Shown piece after piece: positions 29,333 through 38,610 of a stretch of DNA of 64,000 bases; position 1 is the first letter of the stretch, and every line of letters starts with the position of its first letter. The notes below the pieces were generated by a model, which saw only the letters and a program-made list of their open reading frames with translations, was not told the origin of the DNA and ran no database searches. The stretch is from contig JACKDN010000006.1 of the NCBI GenBank assembly GCA_020633465.1, positions 1-64,000 on the forward strand. Direction: 5' to 3'. The position numbers and the translations under genes are program-made. The DNA is from Myxococcales bacterium (GTDB lineage: Bacteria; Myxococcota_A; Bradymonadia; UBA7976; UBA1532).

Positions 29333-32300
29333 ATGAAGAAGGTCCTCGTCATCCTCGGCATCGCGGTCGGCGTCCTCGCGCTCGCCGTGGGCATCTTCGT
29401 CGCCGTCTTCGACCTCGACGAGGTGATCAACCAGCAGAAGGATCAGCACCTGCCCCGGGTCGAGGCGATGCTGGGCCGCAAGGTGCAGATCGGCCAGATC
29501 CAGACGACCATCCTGCCCGTGCTCGGCGCCGAGATCGCCGACGTCGTCGTGATGGGCCGCACGCCGGACGAGCCACCCCTGCTGAAGCTCGACCGCGTCG
29601 TCGTGAAGGTCGACCTCTGGACGGCGATCAAGTCGGCGGGCACCGACGTGCAGCTCGACGCGCTGCTGCTGGAAGGCCTGGCGGTGCACCTGGTGCGCGA
29701 GGCCGACGGCAGCCTGTCCTACGAGGACGTCCTGAAGCGCCTCAGCGAGGGTCCGCCCCCCGAGGAGGCGCCCCAGCCGCTGGACGCCGAGACCCGCCGC
29801 TTCATCGAGGGTCTGAAGCTCGAGCGCGTGGCCCTGGTGGACGGCCGCTTCGAGCTGGTCGACAAGGCCACCGGCGGCGCGCCGGCCACCACCCACATCG
29901 AGAAGCTGAACGTCGAGCTCAACGACGTCGTGCTCGCCAGCCCCTTCGAGGTGCGGGTGCGCGCGGCCATCTTCGCGCAGCAGGAGAACTTCGACCTGAC
30001 GGTGAAGGTGGGCCCGGTGCCCATCGGCCAGCCCGACGCCGAGGTGCCCATCCACCACGTCGCCCTGAAGGCCGACGGCGTCGACCTGGCCAAGGTGGTG
30101 CCCTACCTCGGCCCCGACTTCCCCGTGCAGGTCGACAGCGCCACGTTCTCGGCCGACCTCACCGTCGAGGATCCCCTCGCCGCCAAGGGCCGCATCGCCG
30201 TCGCCGGCAGCCTGGGCCTGAAGACGGTGGCCCTGGGCGGCGAGCCCTTCGACCTCGAGGCGACGCCCAACCTGACCTTCGACCCGAAGGCGGGCCTGCT
30301 CGACCTCACCGGCTTCGGCGTCGACCTGTCGGGCATGAAGGTGACCGCCAGCGGCAAGGTGCACGACCTGAACACGGCGCGGCCGCGCTTCGAGGGGCTG
30401 AAGGTGGCCACCACCGGCCTCGACCTGGGCCGCCTGCAGGCCATGCTGCCGCCCTTCGCCGCCGCGCTGCCCAAGGGCGCGAAGCTGGGCGGCCCGCTGG
30501 TGTTCACCGTCGACGCGACGGGCGACGCCGAGAAGCAGGTGGTGCAGGCGCGCTTCGACCTCGACGGCGCGCGCATCTTCCTGCCCGACGCCCTCGACAA
30601 GCCCGCCGGCACCGCGCTGCACCTGAGCCTGGACGCCACGACGACCCCGAAGCGCGTCGATCTGAAGGGGCTGTCGCTGGCGGTGGGCGGGCTGAACCTG
30701 ACGCTCGCCGGCGCCATCGCCGGCCTCGACGCGACGCCCACCTTCGACCTGAAGGGCGACACCGGACAGTTCCCGCTCGGCGGCCTGATGCGCCTGCTGC
30801 CCGCGGTGAAGGCCGGAGTGCCGGCGGACGTGCAGATCGCCGGCAACCTGCAGGTGGGCATGCACCTGAAGGGCAGCGCGAAGGACCTCGACGCCCAGGT
30901 GCAGATCGGCATCAGCGGCGCCGATCTGGCGGTGCCCGGCGTCACCGTGCGCGGCAGCGGGCGCATCGCGGCCAGCGCGCAGGGCGATCCCGCCTCGAAC
31001 CTGGCCACCAAGGTGGACATGGGCCTCGACGGCCTCGAGGTGAAGGCCGGCCCCGACTTCCACAAGCCGGCCGGCACGCCCTTCTCGGTCAACCTGGACG
31101 CGACGACGGCGGGGGCCAACACCACCGTGCGCACGCTGAACGTGCAGATCGGCCCCCTGGCCGTGAAGGGCAGCGGCAGCGCCAACGGCGGGGTGCTGAA
31201 CGTCAACGTCGACATCCCCCGCTTCGCGGTGGCCGGCCTGACCTCGATCGTGCCCGCGCTCAAGGACGGGCCGCTGGCCCGCGCCACGCTGGGCATGAAG
31301 CTGGCCTTCAAGGGCGATCCGGGCCGCCCGGCGAGCGTCGAGGCGAAGATGGACGACTTCTACTTCGCCGTCGGCCAGAGCTCGCTGGCCGGCCAGCTGA
31401 CCGTGAAGAACCTGGACGCGCCCAACGTGCGCTTCGAGTTCACGTCGCCCCACTTCGAGCTCGAAGAGGTGGTGCCGCCGTCGGACGCGCCCGCCGCCAA
31501 GGACGAGGGCGGCGGGGGCCCCCTGCCCCCGATCGTGCAGCGCATCGACGCGGCGGGTGGCCTGCGCATCGCCAAGGGCAAGGCGGTCGACATCCCGTTC
31601 ACCGACTTCGTGGGCACGCTGACGATGCAGAACGGCGTGGTGCGCTTCTCGAAGCTGCAGTTCCGCGCCTACGACGGCACCTTCTCGGCCGCGCCCACCG
31701 AGGTGAACCTGAGCGGCCCCGAGCCCGCCTTCGACCTGAACGTGAAGATGGAGAAGGTGGACGCGAACGCGCTCTTGACCGACCAGGCCGACATGCCCAA
31801 CACGCTGACCGGGCGCATGAACACCGACTTCCAGCTGAAGGGCCGCGGCGACGTCTGGGAGAAGCTGGCGCCGACGCTGACCGGTGCTCTGGGGCTGGCG
31901 CTGGAGAACGGCAAGCTGGCCAGCTTGAACCTCGAGGGCGACATCCTCGGCGCCATCGCCGACAAGGTGCCGGGCCTGAAGGCGAACTCGGCCGGCGGCA
32001 CCGCCCTGCGCGACCTGGCCGCGCGGTTCACGGTGCAGAACGGCAAGCTGACGCTGAAGCAGCCGATCACGACGCAGACCGGCTCGGGGCCGCTCGAGCT
32101 CGACGGCGCCATCGGCCTCGACAGCAGCCTGCACCTGACCGGCACGCTGACGCTGTCGCCCGACACCATCCGGCGGCTGAGCGGCGGGCGGGCCAAGGTG
32201 GACGCGCCGGTGCCGGTGTCGGTGCGCATCGGGGGCACGCTGACCGATCCGAAGGTCAGCGGGGTCGAGGGCGAGAAGCTGGCGCTGCTGCTGGCGGCGG

Positions 32301-32590
32301 GGGCCGTCGGCATGTTGGCGGGCGAGCAGATCGAGGACGCGAAGAAGGCCGCCGAGGCCGCCAAGGCGCGGGCGCTGGCCGAGGCGAAGAAGGCCGAGGC
32401 GCAGGCGCGCGCGGCCGCCGCCCGGGCCGAGCGCGAGGCGCGCATGGCCGCCGGGCGGGCCAAGGCCGAGGCCGAGAAGGCCAAGAAGGAGGCCGAGGCG
32501 AAGGCGCGCGCGGCCGCCGAGAAGGCCAAGAAGGAGGCGAAGGACAAGGCGGCCAAGGAGGCGAAGAAGCAGCTGAAGGGGTTGTTCTGA
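29333..32590 (+). CDS. AsmA family inner-membrane-anchored lipid-transport-type protein
   Basis: A 1085-residue protein. The ATG at 29333 has GGGAG upstream and starts a signal anchor (MKKVLVILGIAVGVLALAVG). The long remainder is AsmA-like: the N-terminal lead HLPRVEAMLGRKVQIGQI, repeated amphipathic beta-strands, and a C-terminal AsmA-typical region (LQFRAYDGTFSAAP, NTLTGRMNTDFQLKGRG, ALENGKLASLNLEGDIL). The last 85 residues are a Lys/Glu/Ala-rich coiled coil (KAEAEKAKKEAEAKARAAAE-type). AsmA proteins bridge the inner and outer membranes and are linked to phospholipid transfer. It is of normal length for the large AsmA class. Confidence 0.88.
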   Translation: MKKVLVILGIAVGVLALAVGIFVAVFDLDEVINQQKDQHLPRVEAMLGRKVQIGQIQTTILPVLGAEIADVVVMGRTPDEPPLLKLDRVVVKVDLWTAIKSAGTDVQLDALLLEGLAVHLVREADGSLSYEDVLKRLSEGPPPEEAPQPLDAETRRFIEGLKLERVALVDGRFELVDKATGGAPATTHIEKLNVELNDVVLASPFEVRVRAAIFAQQENFDLTVKVGPVPIGQPDAEVPIHHVALKADGVDLAKVVPYLGPDFPVQVDSATFSADLTVEDPLAAKGRIAVAGSLGLKTVALGGEPFDLEATPNLTFDPKAGLLDLTGFGVDLSGMKVTASGKVHDLNTARPRFEGLKVATTGLDLGRLQAMLPPFAAALPKGAKLGGPLVFTVDATGDAEKQVVQARFDLDGARIFLPDALDKPAGTALHLSLDATTTPKRVDLKGLSLAVGGLNLTLAGAIAGLDATPTFDLKGDTGQFPLGGLMRLLPAVKAGVPADVQIAGNLQVGMHLKGSAKDLDAQVQIGISGADLAVPGVTVRGSGRIAASAQGDPASNLATKVDMGLDGLEVKAGPDFHKPAGTPFSVNLDATTAGANTTVRTLNVQIGPLAVKGSGSANGGVLNVNVDIPRFAVAGLTSIVPALKDGPLARATLGMKLAFKGDPGRPASVEAKMDDFYFAVGQSSLAGQLTVKNLDAPNVRFEFTSPHFELEEVVPPSDAPAAKDEGGGGPLPPIVQRIDAAGGLRIAKGKAVDIPFTDFVGTLTMQNGVVRFSKLQFRAYDGTFSAAPTEVNLSGPEPAFDLNVKMEKVDANALLTDQADMPNTLTGRMNTDFQLKGRGDVWEKLAPTLTGALGLALENGKLASLNLEGDILGAIADKVPGLKANSAGGTALRDLAARFTVQNGKLTLKQPITTQTGSGPLELDGAIGLDSSLHLTGTLTLSPDTIRRLSGGRAKVDAPVPVSVRIGGTLTDPKVSGVEGEKLALLLAAGAVGMLAGEQIEDAKKAAEAAKARALAEAKKAEAQARAAAARAEREARMAAGRAKAEAEKAKKEAEAKARAAAEKAKKEAKDKAAKEAKKQLKGLF

Positions 32591-32675
32591 GCCGGCCCCG
32601 GTGTTACTTGCCTGCCGTTGTGATCGTGGGCGGAATGCGCCGCGATCCCCTCTCTCATCGACGGAGGCCGCGAAG

Positions 32676-34808
32676 TTGAAGCGCGCTGCGAGCATCCTGG
32701 CGCTGGTCCTCGCGGCCCAGGCGCCGGCCTGGGCCCAGTCTGGAGGCGCCGAAGGGGCGGGCGAGCCCGAAGGGGCCGAAGGGGCGGAGACGAAGGCCGC
32801 CGAGCCGGCCGAGGCCGATCCCGAAGCGGGCGCCGCGGCCGAAGGCGAGGCGTCGCCCGGGCCGGCCGACGACGGTCAGCTGGACGAGGCGGCCGCGGCG
32901 AAGGCCGCCGCCGAGAAGGCCGCCGCCGAGAAGGCCGCCGCCGAGAAGGCCGCCGCCGAGAAGAAGGCGAACCTCGAGCGCACCACCAAGCCCGGCGCCG
33001 CGGTGCAGGGCGCGCCGACGGTCGACGAGCTGCCCGCCTGGGACGCCGAGCCCACCGCCGGGCCCGACGCCACCAAGACGCCCGGCCACGAGCTGACGGC
33101 CAACTGGGACGTCGCCACCGCGCCCGAGGCCGAGGTCGCCTTCCCCTGGATCGAGAGCCACGGCTACTTCCGCCTGCGCACCGACCTGTTCCACAACTTC
33201 GACCTCGACACCTACGACGCCGAGCAGCGCCGCGGCAGCTCGCCGGTGCTGCCCCCGCTGACCGAGACCGATCAGCAGGGCTCGCTGCACCCCGAGGATC
33301 TCGAGCACCGCTACGGCCGAGGCGCCGACACCCAGGCGGGCGCGAACATCCGCTTCCGTTACGAGCCCACCTTCCACATCACCGAGAACCTGCGGGTGCG
33401 CGGCACCTTCGACATCCTCGACAACCTGGTGCTGGGCAGCACGGCCGACGGCGCCCCGCGCAGCCAGTTCGCCCGCCCGGACGTGCCGATCAGCACCTTC
33501 AGCGGCAGCGCCCGCCCGCCCGAGGCCGGCGTCAACGGCTGGCGCGACTCGGTGCGCGTCAAGTACCTCTGGGGCGAGTGGAAGACCCCGGTGGGCCTGC
33601 TGATGTTCGGCCGCACCAAGAGCCACTGGGGCCTGGGCCTGCTGGCCAACAACGGCGGCTGCCTCGACTGCGACTTCGGCGACGCCGTCGACCGCATCAT
33701 GGGCGTCACCAAGCTGTTCGGCACCTACCTCGCCCTGGGCTGGGACTTCCCCGCCGAGGGCGCCACCGGCTTCTCGGGCCAGCAGAACCCCTACAACCAG
33801 CCCTTCGGCCAGGCCTACGACTTCGACCAGCGCGACGACGTGAACCAGTTCGTCATCGCCCTCTTCCAGCGGCCGCTGACCCAGCTCGAGAAGGAGACCC
33901 GCAAGCGCGAGCTGAACGAGCTGCGCAAGCCCGTCTTCGACTGGGGCGTCTACAACGTCATCCGCACGCACCCCTTCGAGGCCCACTACACCTCGGGCAA
34001 CCTGTCGCCGCCCGACGATCGCGCCGACTACTCGCTGCGCGACACCAAGGCCTTCGCGTACATCCCCGACGTCTGGCTCAGCTACGAGATCCGCCCGCGC
34101 AAGAACAAGGAGTACAAGCTGCAGTTCGAGGGCGTCGGCATCTTCGGCGTCATCGAAGAGCTGCCGCAGCGCGCGGGCAGCGCCAAGGTCGAGTGCCTCG
34201 ATCCCACCGTCGCCAACATCGACGACTGCGACAGCGGCGATCTGGTGCGCCCCCGGCGGCGCGACCTGACCCAGTGGGGCTACGCGCTGGAGTTCGACGC
34301 GCGCCTCGACAAGCTGCGCTGGGGCTTCCACCACGGCATCGCCTCGGGCGACGACACCGACGGCTTCGGCATCCTCGACAAGACGCCCCTCGACTCGACG
34401 GACCCCAGCGATCAGGAGGTGACGAACTTCAAGTTCGACCGCGACTACATCGTCGACCTGATCCTGTTCCGCGAGATCATCGGCGGCGTCACCAACGCGG
34501 CCTACTACAAGCCCTACATCGGCTACGACCTGATCATGCAGGACACCGAAGCGTGGGGCTTCCAGCTCGACGTGCTGTTCGCGCACGCGATGGAGCCCAA
34601 GGCCACCCCGGGCAACGAGGCCCCGCTGGGCCTCGAGTTCGACCTCGAGCTCTACGTGCACGAGTACGACGTGTTCAAGTGGTCGCTGGCTTACGGCATC
34701 CTGTTCCCGATGGGCGCCTTCGACCTGCTCGACACCGAGGAGACCCGGGTCATCGCCGAGCCGGGCATCGCCCAGACCATCCAGATGATGATCGGCATGA
34801 TGTTCTGA
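32676..34808 (+). CDS. outer-membrane beta-barrel protein, TIGR04551-like
   Basis: A 710-residue predicted outer-membrane protein. The TTG start at 32676 has GGAGG 8 bases upstream and yields a signal peptide (KRAASILALVLAAQAPAWAQ). Residues 25-110 are low-complexity Glu/Ala-rich with four copies of KAAAE (a short DNA repeat at about 32906-32965). The rest has alternating aromatic strands typical of a barrel (HGYFRLRTDLFHNFDLDTY, GRTKSHWGLGLLANNGG, PYIGYDLIMQDTEAWGFQLD), ending in MMIGMMF. It resembles the TIGR04551 family described from Myxococcales, from memory. Function unknown. Confidence 0.72.
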   Translation: MKRAASILALVLAAQAPAWAQSGGAEGAGEPEGAEGAETKAAEPAEADPEAGAAAEGEASPGPADDGQLDEAAAAKAAAEKAAAEKAAAEKAAAEKKANLERTTKPGAAVQGAPTVDELPAWDAEPTAGPDATKTPGHELTANWDVATAPEAEVAFPWIESHGYFRLRTDLFHNFDLDTYDAEQRRGSSPVLPPLTETDQQGSLHPEDLEHRYGRGADTQAGANIRFRYEPTFHITENLRVRGTFDILDNLVLGSTADGAPRSQFARPDVPISTFSGSARPPEAGVNGWRDSVRVKYLWGEWKTPVGLLMFGRTKSHWGLGLLANNGGCLDCDFGDAVDRIMGVTKLFGTYLALGWDFPAEGATGFSGQQNPYNQPFGQAYDFDQRDDVNQFVIALFQRPLTQLEKETRKRELNELRKPVFDWGVYNVIRTHPFEAHYTSGNLSPPDDRADYSLRDTKAFAYIPDVWLSYEIRPRKNKEYKLQFEGVGIFGVIEELPQRAGSAKVECLDPTVANIDDCDSGDLVRPRRRDLTQWGYALEFDARLDKLRWGFHHGIASGDDTDGFGILDKTPLDSTDPSDQEVTNFKFDRDYIVDLILFREIIGGVTNAAYYKPYIGYDLIMQDTEAWGFQLDVLFAHAMEPKATPGNEAPLGLEFDLELYVHEYDVFKWSLAYGILFPMGAFDLLDTEETRVIAEPGIAQTIQMMIGMMF

Positions 34809-34839
34809 GCCGATCCCGGCCCCCGCGCGGGAACCGCCC

Positions 34840-36233
<1,394 letters not shown>

Positions 36234-36237
<4 letters not shown>

Positions 36238-36912
36238 ACGCCGGGCGCCCGCCCCGGCCGCCGGGCGCCCGCCGCAGGCTGGGCGCGCTGCTGCCGGTGG
36301 GCGCGCTGCTGCTCGGCTGCGGCGTCGCCGGCCGCCCCCCCCCAGGCCCCCGCCCCACCCGACCGCCCCACCGACGTCACGGTGCGCGCCACCGCCGACG
36401 GCTTCGGGATCGACGCGCGTCTGCCCGAGCTCGACCTCGACGGCCAGCCGCTGAGCGACCAGCCGCCCGTCCGACTCGCGGCCTTCGTCGACCGCGCCGA
36501 CTGCCGCGGCGCCCCCGACGCGGTGGGCGCGCCGCCCCTGCGCCTGCCCGCCCCGCGCGATCGCCCGGTCGACCTGCGCGTGCTCGCGCTGCGCGGCGAC
36601 CGCGCCGGCCCCGTCGTGCGGCAGACCGCCACCTGGTCGGCGCCGCCGCCGCCGCCCGAGGCCCCGCTGGCCTTCGTGGACGCCGCTGGCGCCGTGCAGC
36701 TGAGCTGGCTGCCCCCCGCCCCGCCGGCCGATCGCGTGCGCGTGCTGCGCGACGGCGCGGCGGTCGCCGAGGCCCCCGCCGACGAAGCGGCCTTTACGGA
36801 CGCCGCCCCGCCGGGCGAGCATGCCTACGCGCTCGTCGCCCTGACCCCCGACGCCGCCAGCGCGCCGTCGGCCGCGGCGCGCGTGCGCGTGCCAGCCCAG
36901 GAGCCCCGATGA
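36234..36912 (+). CDS. lipoprotein with FN3-like domain (one frameshift)
   Basis: About 225 residues after correction. The start at 36234 overlaps argH. A leader RRRLGALLPVGALLLGC gives a lipobox Cys. The frame shifts in a nine-C run (36335-36343); deleting one C links GVAGRPPP to QAPAPPDRPTDVTVRATADG and the rest. The C-terminal half looks like a fibronectin type III domain (VQLSWLPPAPPADRVRVLRDG, EHAYALVALTPDAASAPSA). Such lipoproteins near argH occur in related genomes, to my recollection. It overlaps the gamma-glutamyltransferase start by four bases, so the three genes form a coupled set. Confidence 0.68.
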
Positions 36913-38597
36913 AGCGTCTCACCGCCCTGCTCGCCTTCGCCCTGCTCGTGCCCGGCCCCGCCGGGGCCGCCGATCCGCCCGCGCTGACCGCCAAGGGGGG
37001 CATGGTGGCGGCCGACAACGCCCAGGCCTCGCAGGTGGGCGCCGCCATGCTCGCCGCCGGCGGCGACGCGGTGGACGCCGCGGTCGCCACCGCCCTGATG
37101 CTGGGCGTCGTGCAGCCCTTCGCCTCGGGCCTGGGCGGCGGCCTGTTCGCGGTGGTGTGGCGCGCAGACGGCGCGCAAGGCTTCGCGCTCGACGCGCGCG
37201 AGATCGCCCCCGCCGGGGCCACGCGCGACATGTACCTCGACGCCGAGGGCAACGTCGTCCCCGAGCGCAGCACGCGCGGCCCCCTCGCCGCCGCCGTGCC
37301 CGGTGAGATCGCCGGGCTGTGGCGGCTTCACCAGCGCCACGGCAAGCTGCCCTGGAAGCAGGTGGTGGCGCCCGCGCTGAAGGCCGCGCGCGACGGCTTC
37401 CGCGTCGGCGCGCTGCTGCACGAGCGGGTCACCGCGAAGAAGGCCGAGATCGCCGCGCGCCCGGCGCTGGCCGCCGTCTTCTTCGTGGACGGCCAGCCCG
37501 TCGCCGAAGGCGCGATCCTGAAGCGGCCGGCCCTGGCGAAGACGCTGGCCGCCATCTCGAAGCAGGGCGCCGACGGCTTCTATCGGGGCGACGTGGCGAA
37601 GCGTCTGGCGGCGGCCATGGCGAAGGACGGCGGCCTGATCACCGCGGCCGATCTGGCCGGCTACGCGCCGAAGGAGCGCCCGCTGGTCGACGCGCCCTGG
37701 CGGGGCTACCGCGTGCTGTCGATGCCGCCGCCCAGCAGCGGCGGCGCCGTGCTCGTGCAGGTGCTGCGCGCCCTGGAGGATCTCGACCTGAGGGCCCTGG
37801 GCCACAACAGCAGCGCCTACCTGCACCGCCTGGCCGAGGCCCTCAAGCACGCCTTCGCCGACCGCGCGCGCCTGATGGGTGATCCCGACTTCGCGCCCGT
37901 GCCCCTCGAGCAGATGGTGGGCGACGCCGCGCGCGACCGCCTGCGCGCCACCTTCGACCCGGCGCGCACCCACGAGCGCGCGGCCTACGGCGGCGACTAC
38001 GCCCTGCCCGAGGACGGCGGCACCAGCCACTTCTGCGTGGTCGACGCGGCCGGCAACGCCGTGGCGATCACCAGCACGGTCAACCTGGCCTTCGGCAGCA
38101 TGTACCTCGCCGGCGACACCGGCGTGCTGCTCAACAACGAGATGGACGACTTCGTCGCCAAGCCCGGCGTGCCCAACGCCTTCGGGCTGGTGGGGCGCGA
38201 GGCCAACACCATCGCGCCGGGCAAGCGGCCGCTGTCGAGCATGACCCCGACGATCGTGCTGAAGGACGATCGGGTGGCGCTGGTGGTGGGGGGCTCGGGC
38301 GGGCCGACCATCATCACCGGCACGCTGCAGGTGCTGCTGAACGTGCTGGCCTTCGACATGGATCCGCGCGCCGCCATCGAGGCGCCGCGCGTGCACCACC
38401 AGTGGGTGCCCGAGACGCTGTTCGTCGAGCCCGAGATCGCGCTCGACGTGCGCGAGAACCTCGTCCGCCGCGGCCACGCGGTCGAGGCGCGCGGCCGCTA
38501 CAACGCGGTGCAGGCCATCGCCGTCGACGCCGACGGCGTGGCCCGCGGCGCCAGCGATCCGAGCAAGCTGGGCGCCCCGGCGGCCGCCGCGCCCTGA
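36909..38597 (+). CDS. ggt: gamma-glutamyltransferase (gamma-glutamyl transpeptidase)
   Basis: A 562-residue periplasmic or secreted enzyme of glutathione and gamma-glutamyl peptide metabolism. A signal peptide (KRLTALLAFALLVPGPAGA) is followed by GGMVAADNAQASQVGAAML and the large-subunit core. The autocatalytic processing site is DGGTSHFCVVDAAGNAVA, whose Thr becomes the N-terminal nucleophile of the small subunit. PLSSMTPTIVLKDDRVALVV and GGSGGPTIITGTLQVLLNVL complete the active site. Length and motifs are normal. The ATGA overlap links it to the lipoprotein gene. Confidence 0.95.
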   Translation: MKRLTALLAFALLVPGPAGAADPPALTAKGGMVAADNAQASQVGAAMLAAGGDAVDAAVATALMLGVVQPFASGLGGGLFAVVWRADGAQGFALDAREIAPAGATRDMYLDAEGNVVPERSTRGPLAAAVPGEIAGLWRLHQRHGKLPWKQVVAPALKAARDGFRVGALLHERVTAKKAEIAARPALAAVFFVDGQPVAEGAILKRPALAKTLAAISKQGADGFYRGDVAKRLAAAMAKDGGLITAADLAGYAPKERPLVDAPWRGYRVLSMPPPSSGGAVLVQVLRALEDLDLRALGHNSSAYLHRLAEALKHAFADRARLMGDPDFAPVPLEQMVGDAARDRLRATFDPARTHERAAYGGDYALPEDGGTSHFCVVDAAGNAVAITSTVNLAFGSMYLAGDTGVLLNNEMDDFVAKPGVPNAFGLVGREANTIAPGKRPLSSMTPTIVLKDDRVALVVGGSGGPTIITGTLQVLLNVLAFDMDPRAAIEAPRVHHQWVPETLFVEPEIALDVRENLVRRGHAVEARGRYNAVQAIAVDADGVARGASDPSKLGAPAAAAP

Positions 38598-38610
38598 CCG
38601 ACGGGCGCGG

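Noticed and set aside
29159..32695. Minus-strand open frame of about 1180 codons opposite the AsmA gene
   Set aside because: Low-complexity His/Gln/Leu/Arg product and a full AsmA protein on the other strand.
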